A DNA stretch of 64,000 nt, from contig JAIQDT010001123.1 of NCBI GenBank assembly GCA_021521415.1, positions 1 to 64,000 of the forward strand, in the 5' to 3' direction. Positions within the stretch are counted from its first letter, which is position 1. Every line of letters starts with the position of its first letter. Position numbers and translations under genes: made by a program. Under the pieces are notes generated by a model that saw only the letters and a program-made list of their open reading frames with translations, did not search any database and was not told where the DNA came from. Below, piece after piece: positions 51,006 through 62,215 of this stretch. This DNA is from Bidens hawaiensis (lineage: Eukaryota > Streptophyta > Magnoliopsida > Asterales > Asteraceae).

Positions 51006-51920
51006 ATTTTTATATTGTATTGGGATTCATCTTTGCATTCGATAAATCGACCCGTGGTGTCGTTTCGATGTATTTGAATTATTGTTTATCAATAATATAA
51101 TATTTCCGATGATTTACGTTCATCGTTTGCTAATTTTCTATTCGTTTTGATCAATTAACAAAACTCCAAAGATTTAAAGTCGTCGTTTAATCAATCTCCA
51201 AACTTTACAGGTTTAACGCGAAAATATCCAATTATTTTAATTTCTATTTCATTTCCAACATTATCAAAGGTCAAGGTTCATCTTGTAAGTTAATTTAATA
51301 TATATTTTAATACAACATGATAGTGCAGGGACCAGATTGTAAATTTGTATTCGAAATATATTATTTTAACTCCTGCCCCCCCTTCTTCTCACGTTTTTCC
51401 TACAACGGAGCTCCGGAAACGACGGTTGCTCCCTCAAGCTCCCAATCACCCCACTAAACTTGCTTTTTGACTCAATTAATTAGTGTTACGACTTTAGACT
51501 TCGATAACAAACGATAATCAACACTTTAATTGCGTTATAACATCCTATAATCATCAAATCTAACCCGCGAACCGGCCGAAAAACGGCTAAAATACAATTA
51601 CGACAATTAATCCCTATACGCTCCAATTAGCATTATAAATAGATCTTATGCATCCAACTAAACTTGTTCACATCTCTCTAATCTTTAATTTGATCTTCAA
51701 AGTCGTTTTCCGGCTAGTCTCCGTTCACCTTCAACTAAGAACCTTAACAGGTAATTATTATATGGTTTTTATTCATTTTTAGCCAAAAATCAAAACCCCT
51801 AAACAATATAGACAAACATAGAAGGAATTAATCGAATTGGATTTCTAGGGTTAGGAAGAAGATGAAAAAGTTTGAATATTATTATAAATAATATTTGTTC
51901 TATTTCTTAAACCAAAACAA

Positions 51921-51989
51921 GCAATAGGTCCAGTGGATACCTACTTAGTTGTGGGCTGTAAGACTCGGGTTCGAACCCGGGTCAGCAGC
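51921..51989 (+). other. tRNA-like module inside plus-strand gypsy LTR
   Basis: A-box-like ATAGGTCCAGTGGATACC (51924-51941), B-box-like GGGTTCGAACCC (51967-51978), then TTTTT at 51993-51997. The D-arm-like part pairs GGT with ACC, but the T stem has a mismatch, so it is not called as a functional tRNA. It runs in the sense of the LTR. Confidence 0.62.
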
Positions 51990-52179
51990 ATATTTTTGTT
52001 TCCATTTCTTTTAATCATTTTTCTTTAATATTTAAATCAAAAAAATTATTAAAAATCCATTTAAATAAAATAAAATTATTTTAAACTAAATAAAATTATT
52101 TATAAATTATATTTTTTCATTTTTCATCAAAAACCTAACTTCCACATTCGTTAAACAGTTAATAATAGTTTATATCTCC

Positions 52180-52355
52180 GTTACGTTAACTTTCATTTGT
52201 TAGCTTTATAATTCGTTAGATTTATAATTCATAAACTTTAATTCGTTAAGCTTTATAAATCATTAACTTTAATTTGTTAGCTTTATAATTCGTTAACGTT
52301 AATTCGATAGCATTATAATTTGTTAACTTTAAATCGTTTGCTTTATACTTCGTTA
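52180..52355. repeat. Degenerate 30-35 bp tandem repeat
   Basis: About five units built from TTCGTTAACTTTAATTTGTTAGCTTTATAA-type blocks (only ever partly conserved), for example TTGTTAGCTTTATAATTCG at 52197 and again at 52266. Confidence 0.75.
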
Positions 52356-52934
52356 AGATATTTATATTTTTTTCAAGATAAAATTTTCATTAAAATCCAT
52401 GATTAGTAAATTAAATAATTCTCGTATTAATGTTAAGTTATTAACCAAATAGTATTTAAATAATACAAATCGTTAAAATTTTCGTTCAGTTTAAAATAAT
52501 ATTAAAATAATCTATGCCATAAATTAGTAAAAGTTATAATAAAATAATACATATTCCCAATAAATAATTAACTCTTACAATCCCGTTAGTTAGTTTTTAA
52601 ATTTTTGTATTTATCTTTTTATAGTTCGTGAGGATCGTTCGTTTCAGTTACATTGACAAACTTTCGAAGTTCGTTTCCTATTTATCATCTATTTGAAAGG
52701 TGAGTTTCTCACACCCCATTTTTAAATGTTTTCATATTTTGGGGGTAGCATGTATATCCTATTCAATGCAATTACTTAGTTATTCTTTTTCAAAATACAA
52801 TTCATATATGGACTCGTGTATTTGCTTACTTATTTGCTTCAATTTCAATTTCAAGTGGTGGTTTCGATAAGTATGATCACACCCCCTTGTACTCAGGACT
52901 GTGGTGCTATGAGTGGAAGAGGGACCCCCGATCC

Positions 52935-53025
52935 GAGTACGTGGTTGTTACCAACTGGAAAGGAACCTTGCATGCGATTATCTGAACACGTTGGTTGTTA
53001 CCAACTGGAAAGGACCTTACTCGCG
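52935..53025. repeat. Tandem duplication, about 52 bp
   Basis: GGTTGTTACCAACTGGAAAG occurs at 52941 and 52992, each inside an ACGTGG or ACGTTGG context. Confidence 0.85.
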
Positions 53026-53363
53026 TTTTTACACTTGTTCATAGAATTGTATGATTTTCTTTACGCACATATCAAAATTGTGTGATTCTCCCAAACTACT
53101 TGTTAGTTGACTTTATTTTATATACATGCTATATGTACGATTATTAGAGGTTGAAACGCGATGAAGACACTAGACTTAGGTTACAAAAATAATGGAACAT
53201 TTATTTTGAATTTTCTTTTATTTAATATTATTTCTTTGTTTTGAACTTGTGTACTTGAATTTTGAATAAATTAATGACAATATTGTCACATAATAGTGTT
53301 ACATGTGTTTTGAACAATCTATACGTCACACTCAGGCGTTTCCACTTAAGCCCGGGTATTGCT

Positions 53364-54058
53364 GATTAGTATCGGAGTCGTGACTATAATATAGGATATT
53401 AGACGTAGAGTTCTAGTTAGTTTAGCTTATTTGTTTATTTGTTTAAGTTGCATGATTAGAAATTATGTGGGCCTTACTTGGTTGGTCAATGCACTTGCTT
53501 ATTGATTTCATTTATGCCTCATGTACGCAAGCACACACACAAGTCCAAGACTTAGGCCTAAAACAATTATTTTCAATTGATATTATTTTCGGTGTTCGAT
53601 ATTTCTTCTTCTTAAAGATGGTTCAACGTGATGGGTATGTAGTAACTAGAAGTGGGGACGTTCTTGTTTTCCGAACTCTTGACACCAAGGTTATTGAAAC
53701 CTAAGGATAAGTAATGCACATAAATCCAAATCAGATGTGGGACCCAGTTGCTTACCTGTATAGTTTAGAAAGGGCATGAAACCTATTAGGCCAAAGCATA
53801 CCACACCAAACGCCATATGAATCAAAACTTTAAACTTTCAAATGCGATCATGTCTTCTTTGTGAACGGGATATGGTTACACTCCTTAGGATGTCATAAAA
53901 GTCACGGTGGTTCATGCGATGTGTGAATCCGACGCTAAATGCTTTACAATGTGTTTTAACTGAAAGTCTGTCAAATCATGGTGATACACGAATACCCAGA
54001 TTTCGGTTCGATTTGATTATGCATTTTGATTTTTGTGTTTAATATAAGAATCCATTGG
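53364..54058 (+). other. Gypsy leader with decayed primer-binding site
   Basis: GATTAGTATCGGAGTC at 53364-53379 is a mutated GATTGGTATCAGAGCC. No gag coding was recognised before the insertion at 54059; a short open frame at 53465-53704 is unassigned. Confidence 0.6.
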
Positions 54059-54537
54059 TGTAAGGTCCCGAGCCCGGGTGCCCTACTTTAGCGTTGGATT
54101 TACTCATCAACACAGTTTGTTACAACGGAAGCATAAATAATTTTTACAACGGAAACTTAAACTTTTTATATAACAACCTTCTTCTCTATCTATTCTTCAA
54201 TATGGATAGCCTCGTACGTGCCTCAAGTTTGCCACATCATCAATAACACCTACATGCATACTAAAAGTCAGCTATACGCTGAGTGAGTTCTAACGTTTCA
54301 TTGCTTTTCATAACATACGATTTGTAAATACATCACGTCTTTTATACATTTATACAAGCATAACGTTTATAATCTTTATTTACTTTCTATATGTCTGTCT
54401 ATCAATCATTTCATAACTATATTCTTATATGCTTGCTCATAACTGAGCCTCCTATTCTTGCTCATAACCGAGGCTCCTATATCTTGCTCATAACCGAGCC
54501 GTCTATTCTTGCTCATAACCAAGCAGTCTATTCTTAT
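54059..54537 (-). mobile_element. Gypsy LTR fragment (minus orientation)
   Basis: The left end TGTAAGGTCCCGAGCCCGGG is the typical LTR terminus of this group. The GTCAGCTATACGCTGAGTGA motif matches AGTCAGCTTGAGCTGAGTGA in the other LTRs. It has no primer-binding site on its left, so it is a 3' or solo LTR end. It is cut off at 54537 by the next LTR at a shared CCCGGG. Confidence 0.7.
54429..54532. repeat. About 25-bp tandem repeat, four units
   Basis: Units of the form CTTGCTCATAACCGAGCC plus CTATT, at about 54431, 54458, 54483 and 54508. Confidence 0.88.
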
Positions 54538-55056
54538 CCCGGGAATCCTACAGTTGGTAATCATATCCAAAATTTCACAAACATTTAAAACTAAGAAAAT
54601 TTCGTTTTATTTAAAACCAGTTCAGAGTAAATAACAAAGGAATAATAAATGTCAAGTTCCCAAAACCTGGAAAAATACCAAACCATAAGCAGCGAAAAAA
54701 GTTAAGTATTAAAAAAAATTCCCAAAACCAATTATAAACGAAACTTCTATTTTTAGTTAGGAGTTCTCGTCTAGAAATGCCTTCAACTCTCCCGGTAGTC
54801 CCTAGCACGTCCAAGCGATAGTCCTTAGTCTCAACCTGAAAATCAAACTAACATATACACAAAGTCAGCTTGAGATGAGTGAGTTCAAGTTATAATAAAC
54901 GACATATCTATAAATCATTACAAAATTTTAACTATAGAGATATGAACCAATAGGGAACTAGATAAATGATAAGTAGCCATATATATCTATATATATAACA
55001 TCCAAATAATATAATCATGGTCGAACACGCGTACGACCTAAGCACCTGAAATGGGA

Positions 55057-55385
55057 TTTTACGGGCTTTCCAAGGCCCACCATAGGATTTTAAAACCTGA
55101 GTAGTATAGTTTGGCCCGACCAAAATCATCGTGCACGAAAAATTCAATATGATGGTGATCATGCTACACGAGCCTCCCCCATCACGGGCTTTCCAGGGCC
55201 AGCCACAGGATTTTAGAACCTGAGTAGTATAGTTTAGCCTTGCCAAAATCACCATGCACACAAATACCCGAATATAATGATGATTATGCCACACGAGCCT
55301 CCCCCCTCACGAGCTTTCCAGGCCTGCCACAGGATTTTAGAACCTGAGTAGTATAGTTTGGCTCGGCCAAAACCATCATTGCACC
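55057..55385. repeat. About 124-bp tandem repeat in LTR, three units
   Basis: Each unit carries GGGCTTTCCAGGGCC, CACAGGATTTTAGAACCTGA, GTAGTATAGTTTGGC and GCCACACGAGCCTCCCCC. Units start near 55059, 55183 and 55308. Confidence 0.9.
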
Positions 55386-55559
55386 GTATACCCACACACA
55401 ATAGGCACACGCAACTAATTCTTAGTGACTAAGAACAAATTTAATATAACAATCATAAGCAATAGGATAACATATGAATATACATATATATCTTTATTAG
55501 TCCGTCTGAAATACGAACTAATACAAGCAGGTCTATATGTATTCAATTAATACCAGGAA

Positions 55560-56010
55560 TATTGACATCCTCGAGCCTAGACCGTAAGTAATATATATAA
55601 CCATAAGGAATTTAAGACAAGTCTAAAATATCCTAAGGCCTAGATTATATTAATATATAATTTTCAGAAATATATAATTATAAACGAATCTAATGATATC
55701 CTCTAGTATAGGCTATCAATAATATATAGTTCTTCAGGAATATATAAAACAATAAAAGAGTCTAATAATGCCCTTAAGCATGGATTATCAATAACGTAAA
55801 CCATAGCCAATTGATCAACCAAACAAAATCACCACACGTAAACTATAGATAATGAGTAGTCTAGGAACTATTACAAGGCCCAATAATAACCTCAAGCCTA
55901 GACTATAGGTAGTATATATAAGTATATGGATTACAAGATTATAAACGGGTTTAAAAATATCCTACGACATAGGATATAATCTAAACATAATTATAGAAAT
56001 ATACAAATAG
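55560..56010. repeat. Degenerate 80-100 bp sub-repeats in LTR
   Basis: Loose tandem units built from CCTAGACTATA, AATATATA, CAGGAATATATA and AAACGAGTCTAA blocks, four to five times. The same array is in the other LTR at about 60395-60840. Confidence 0.65.
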
Positions 56011-58645
56011 CATTGAAACTGCACAATATCGTCCAGAACGTTTAAACTGATAAAATCGTACGGAGGTGTGTATGCTAGCCCAAAACGTAAAAGGAGTTAA
56101 AAGGGGCATCATGAACTCACCTGACACGAGGCACACAATCAACAACGAGCTAGAGAATCTCTAATCAAATCCACAATTCACAACCTCTCGGATTGCACAC
56201 AAAGATTACTAACTAAACCGTACAGACTCGTTTATCCTACGAGGCGTTCTAACATGACTTGGTTGACCTAAAGCCTCGACCTTACCAACTTCAATTTCAT
56301 CAGCCCCCCGAGGCCTTGTATTAACCGAAACCACCCTTAGACAATTCGGGGACAAAGGATTTCCAAATTACCCCCGGAAGTTGCTAGTTGAATAGAATAC
56401 GCGCGTTAACGAGTGGTTTATGCACTTAGCAATCAACTTAGCCCCGTGTGGACCAAATTAAGTATAATTACAGCCAAAATGTCCACACGACACTGCACGA
56501 GTTGAATGGGTCGGTAGTTCACATGCACAACGCACCAACTTCCCAATAAACGCGAATTCGCGTTGTGCCGACCCGTTTGAGTAACCGGCAACCAATTCAG
56601 CCCCAATACTTAAAAAATTAATTTTTCCACAGCCCATATATGGAACCGAAGCTACACAAACTGAATTGGTAGTTAATTCCTTTAAACCTCGCGCTAAACG
56701 CAACAATTTAACAATCTAGACAACCGAACACTAGTTTTCAATCAACCACTAATTGACCAATCGAACGAAAACCATAGCTCACGATGTTAAAGTATGTTAC
56801 ACTAGACATACCTAGGAAGATGACGGATCAAAACCTCACTTCAAACAGCCCCGAAAAGAACGCAATTTGACAGCCACCGGTTAAGCCTAAAACGAACTTA
56901 TCGATCAATAACGAGTATAACATGCAGATTTTAGCATGCGATGATACATTTTATTATATAGGAAAACTATATAAATAAATTATGAAATTTTTACCAGAGT
57001 TGCATAAATGTCTTTGGTGTTTAAAAATATTTTTATTATATTTTTCCAATTCACACAAAAATCATAAAAACTTCTCCAACATAGAAAGGTACGTGCAGCT
57101 ATTTCAGTGCACAACAAAAATATTTTTTTTTGTTTAAAACTCATTACCAAACCAAATTAAACTATTCCAATTGGGTTGTAATCTTAACTCAAAATATGAA
57201 CTTTCAGAAGTGGAATCAACCAATTTGGACTTGTCAAAAACGAGTTATGATGTCGGGAAGGCAGATCAGAATCCGTCACCCCGCATCAGCCTTGACACAC
57301 ATTTTTATAAAATCATAAAAATCATTCAAATCTCGTCCAAAAATTACAAATTATACTGGAAACTAGACTCAAAGTAGAATATCATGGAATCAAGAATCTA
57401 TCAAAAACAATCAATTTTCATCGAGTTACAGACCAAACAGCAAACGAGTACGAATCTGTCAGAAACTGTTTTAATCAAAACCCAAACCCTAACATGTTTA
57501 TGACATCTTTAGGGTTCTAATTCATCAATAACATCATAATAATTAAAATTACAGAAGTTTGGACATTTAGGGTTTATCAAGAACTCATCAAAACATAAAC
57601 TTGATACATAAAACTTACTAATTAGCGTTAGGAATCATAAGAATCAATCAAAGGCACCACCAATTGCAAGACCCAAGGTTGAGATAACTAGGGTGTGTTG
57701 GTGGTTTGAAATTGTGAGTGAGGGAGAGCAGCTGCATCGATTGTTTTGGGGGGAATTAGGTTTGGGATTTTTTTTTATTTTAATATTATTTTTAATTCAT
57801 AATTACAATAATAGTCCTTGTTGAAACAAGTTTGGCTTTAAACGAACTTTTTAACAACGAACCGGGTTATAACAAACCATTGTGACTAAAAAAAACCCAA
57901 GTTAGTAAAAATAAAGCCTTGTCGCTATCTTTGATAAAACTATTTTATAAAAGCCGAAAACGTACAAAGCACTCGCAATCGATCGCAATTTCATGAAACG
58001 AGCTATAAACTAAACACCTAATCATTTAGATTGAAATTTCACATATATAATATTTTTAATATATGATTGAGGTATTATTTCATATTTTCACCAACGTTCG
58101 GGTCAAACTCGTGTGATTTGGTAATTCTCTAATTACCACAACGTGAATGTTTGTGTAATAACCAACAGACTTAATACCCCAATTAAGTGAAATGCATGAA
58201 TGAGTGATTGAGATAACAGAGATTGTGTAAACGGTGTTAACCATAAATTGTCGGGTGTCACAGGCTGCACCTGCTCCCACAGTTGCAAGCACAGAAAACC
58301 AACTCCAGATTCATTCGGTTTACGCGTTAGCAATCGAATAACTCAAAACCCTATCAAACGAACTCCGTTTTGGGAAAATAATATATCCACGCCTTTGTCT
58401 CGACAAGACCCATCAAAGCCACCAGTTCCTGTAGCCGGAAATTTCTGCCACCATCGCCGGGAAACTAAACAGTCGCCGGATTTTAATCCTAAACGAAAAA
58501 TTGATCAATGAATGAGCATAATAGGCGGGTAAATGGACTTTTAAAACGTATTAAAAAGGCTCCTATATTAGAAAGATGAAACCCCGCCTTTTAAACAAAC
58601 TTTTACAAACGATCAAGCCGGTTAACAAAATTTCCAGGCGTTAAA

Positions 58646-59297
58646 AGTCCCCTCTCCTTACAATGGGATTCGTCCCTGAATCCCGTTGAAATAGGAACGG
58701 AAGCGGATAGAGACCAAAACCTAATCATCTAATCACACAAGAGGACAGTAGAGGCAAAACTCCTACTGGCACCCGAGTCAAACAGGACCGAAGCCTGCCG
58801 CTCGACAAGAAAAATAAAAAGACTTAGAGTGATAGCATGCTACGCCTCAGCTAAACAATTATGTGTAAAACGTTCGCGAGGATGAGAAATGAACAGGAGA
58901 ATTTAAGGAATGTGAGGAACTTTAATGCTAACGACACGAACATTAGCCATATCTTATCCCTACAAAGATAGAACCCTAACACAGTCAAGCACAAGTAGCA
59001 TTTAGAACATGGAAGGTAAGGGTAAACTATTAATAACGTCGATCAAGTGTTATTAATCGTTTACTTTACCCGCTCATCCCAAAGTACCCCTGCCCCTAAC
59101 CATATTAACATCCCATCTAACACATAAGCAATTATACACATAATGAAACCCTAAGGCTTATAAAGATAATTAAAAAATAAAATTACCTCTTGATGTGCAG
59201 CTACTCGTGGTTGGCATTTTTAGTCCTTTCTTTTACAGTTCGAGTCCAATCATTCGAGAATGCTCGGATCCCTCGAACCTTGGCTCTGATACCAACT
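58646..59297 (-). mobile_element. Non-coding interior of the gypsy element (PPT, leader, PBS)
   Basis: Only about 650 bp lie between the LTRs. On the minus strand there is a primer-binding site AGTTGGTATCAGAGCC (59281-59296), a leader matching 6155-6720, and a polypurine tract AAGGAGAGGGGACT (58646-58659). There is no gag or pol. It is the same non-autonomous design as the miniature element but with LTRs ten times longer. Confidence 0.88.
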
Positions 59298-59867
59298 TGT
59301 AAGACGCCGAATCCCGGGAATCCTACAGATGGTAATCATATCCAAAATTTCACAAACATTTAAAACCATGAAAAATTCGTTTTATTTAAAACCAGTTCAG
59401 AGTAAATAACAACGGAATAATAAATGTCAAGATTCCCAAAACCTGGAAAAATACCAAACCGTAAGCAGCGGAAAAATGTTAAGTATGAAATAAAATTTCC
59501 AAAACCAATTACAAACGAAACGTCTATTTTTAATTAGGAGTTCTCGTCTAGAAATGCCTTCAACTCTCCGAGTAGCCCTTAGCACGTCCAAGCAATAATG
59601 CTTAATCTCAACCTGAAAATCAAACTAACATTCACACAAAGTCAGCTTGAGCTGAGCGAGTTCAAGATTTAATAAACGACATATCTATAAATCATTCCAA
59701 AATTTAAGTATAATACGAGATATGAATAAATAGGCAACAGGATAAATGATAAGTAGCCATATATATATATATATAAATATATATATGCATAACATCCAAA
59801 TAATATAATTACGGTCGAACACAAGTATGACCTAAGCACGAGATACGGGATTTTAGGGACCTGTTTT

Positions 59868-60222
59868 GATGATTATGCCACATGAGCCGCCCCCTTATGG
59901 GCTTTCCAGGTCCCGCCACAAGATTTTAAAGCCTGAGTGGTATAGTTTGGCCCGGCCAAATTCATCAGGCACTCAAAATTCAATATGATGGTGATCATGC
60001 CACACGAGCCTCCCTCACGGGCTTTCCAGGGCCCGCCACAGGATTTTAGAACCTAAGTAGTATAGTTTGTCCCAGCCAAAATCACCATGCACACAAATAA
60101 CCTAATACAATGATGATTATTCGACACGAGCCTCCCCCCTCACGAGCTTTCCAGGGCCCGCCATAGGATTTTAGAAACTGAGTAGTATAGTTTGGCCGAA
60201 CCAAAACCATCATTGCACCGTA
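59868..60222. repeat. About 124-bp tandem repeat in the second LTR
   Basis: Three units homologous to 55057-55385, starting near 59896, 60015 and 60141. Confidence 0.88.
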
Positions 60223-61625
60223 TACCACACACAGTAGGCACACACAACTAATTCTTAGTCACTATGAACAAATTTAATATTAACAATCATAAGCCATAGG
60301 ATAACATATGAATATACATATATATCTTTATAAGTCCGTCCGAAATACAAACTAATACAAGCAGGTATACATGTATTCAATTAATACCAGGAGTATTGAC
60401 ATCCTCAAGCCTAGACCATAAGTAATATATATAACCTTAAGGAATTTAAGACAAGTCTAAAATATCCTATGGCCTAGATTATAATTATATAGAATTTTCA
60501 GAGATATATAATTATAAACGAATCTAATGATATCTTTTGGCATAGGCTATCAATAATATATAGTTCTTCAGGAATATATAAAACAATAAACGAGTCTAAT
60601 AATACCCTTAAGCATGGACTATCAATAACGTAAACCATAGCAAATCGATCAACCAAACAAAATCACCACATGTAAACTATAGATAATGAGTAGTCTGGGA
60701 ATTGTTACAAGGCCCAATAATAACCTCAAGCCTAGACTATAGGTAATATATATAAGTTTCGGGATTAAAAGATTATAGACGGGTTTAAAAATATCCTATG
60801 GCATAGGATATAATCTAAACGTAATTCTAGGAATATACAAATACCATTGAAACTGCACAATATCGTCCAGAACGTTTAAACGGATAAAATCGTACGGAGG
60901 TGTGTATGCTAGCCCAAAACGTAAAAGGAGCTAAAAAGGGGCATCATGAACTCACCTGACACGAGGTACGCAATCAACAACGAGCTAGAGAATCTCTAAT
61001 CAAATCCACAATTCACAGCCTCTCGGATTGTACACAAAGATTACTAACTAAACCGTAGCGACTCGTTTATCCTACGAGGCGTTCTAACATGTCTTGGTTG
61101 ACCTAAAGCCTCGACCTTACCAAATTCAATTACATCAGCCCCCGGGGCCATGTATTAACCGAAACCACCCTTAGATAATTCCGGGGACAAAGGATTTCCA
61201 AATTACCCCCGGAAGTTGCTAATTAAATAGAATACGCGCGCTAACGAGTGGTTTACGCACTTAGCAATCAACTCATCCCTGTGTGGACCAAATTTAGTGT
61301 AATTACAGCCAAAAAATCCACACGACACAACACGAGTTGAATGGGTCGGTAGTTCGCATGCACAACGCACCAACTTCCCAATAAACGTGAATTCGCGTTG
61401 TACCGACCCGTTTGAGTAACCCACAACCAATTCAGCCCCAATACTTAAAAAATTAATTTTTCCACAGCCCATATATGTAACCGAAGCTACACAAATTGAA
61501 TTGGTTGTTAATTCCTTCAAAGCTCGCACTAAACGCAACAATTTCTCAATCTAAACAATCGAACACTAGTTTTCAATCAATCACTAATTGACCAATCGAA
61601 CGAAAACCATAGCTCAAGATATTAA

Positions 61626-61860
61626 AGTATGCCACACGAGCCTCCCCTATCATGGGCTTTCCAGGGCCCACCATAGGATTTCAGAACCTGAGTAGTATAG
61701 TTTGGCCTTACCAAAATCACCATGCACACAAATACCCTAATACAATGATGATTATGCCACACGAGCCTCCCCCCTCACGAACTTTCCAGGGCCTGCCACA
61801 GGATTTTAGAACCTGAGTAGTATAGTTTGGCCCGGCCAAAACCATCATTGCACCGTATAC
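61626..61860. repeat. Two further units of the 124-bp repeat after the rearrangement
   Basis: Units near 61650 and 61776, with the same GGATTTTAGAACCTGAGTAG and GCCACACGAGCCTCCCCC blocks. Confidence 0.88.
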
Positions 61861-62215
61861 CCACACACAATAGGCACACGCAACTAAATTCTTAGTCACT
61901 AAGAACAAATTTAATATTAACAATCATAAGCAATAGGATAACATATGAATATACATATATATCTTTATAAGTACGTCTGAAATACGAACTAATACAAGCA
62001 GCTCTATATGTATTCAATTAATACTAGGAATATTGACATCCTCAAGCCTAGACCGTAAGTAATATATATAACCATAAGGAATTTAAAACAAGTCTAAAAT
62101 ATCCTAAGGCCTACATTATAATTAATATATAATTTTCAGAAATATATATTTGTAAACGAATCTAATGATATCCTTTGGCATAGGCTATCAATAATATATA
62201 GTTCTTCAGGAATAT

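Larger units (their letters stand above)
51006..53363 (+). mobile_element. Decayed gypsy LTR, plus orientation
   Basis: Ends with GCCCGGGTATTGCT, a decayed form of GGGTGTGACA, immediately before a primer-binding site. Inside are TTTTGGGGGTAGCATGTATA (around 52738), matching on the opposite strand the CTACCCCCAAAATATAAAAG of the gypsy 2 LTR (9353), and a GGTGAGTTTCTCACACC motif. The left end is not defined. Confidence 0.6.
54538..58645 (-). mobile_element. 3' LTR of a non-autonomous gypsy element (about 4.1 kb)
   Basis: Matches the repeat at 59298 over thousands of bases (for example CCCGGGAATCCTACAG, then TAATCATATCCAAAATTTCA). The right end, in element sense TTTAACGCCTGGAAATTTTG, corresponds to the TGTAACGCCCGCAAATTTCG start of the miniature element. 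A polypurine tract lies just outside it. The first 18 or so bases of the left end are lost. Confidence 0.85.
59298..62215 (-). mobile_element. 5' LTR of the non-autonomous gypsy element, rearranged
   Basis: Starts TGTAAGACGCCGAATCCCGG and follows the other LTR until about 61627. There AAAGTATG continues as CCACACGAGCCTCCCC instead of TTACACTAGACATACC, so the sequence jumps back to the 124-bp repeat region. It then runs forward again to 62215, where another LTR begins. Confidence 0.83.

Noticed and set aside
51921..51989. Genuine tRNA genes at the four tRNA-like sites
   Set aside because: Stems have mismatches and no full acceptor arm or clear anticodon was found; called as tRNA-like modules instead.
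55057..55385. CRISPR-like array
   Set aside because: Units are contiguous about 124-bp repeats without unique spacers, inside a plant LTR.
56458..56706. Minus-strand frame conserved in both 4-kb LTRs (also 61203-61541)
   Set aside because: Conservation is explained by the LTR duplication; the two copies have different lengths and no domain was recognised.
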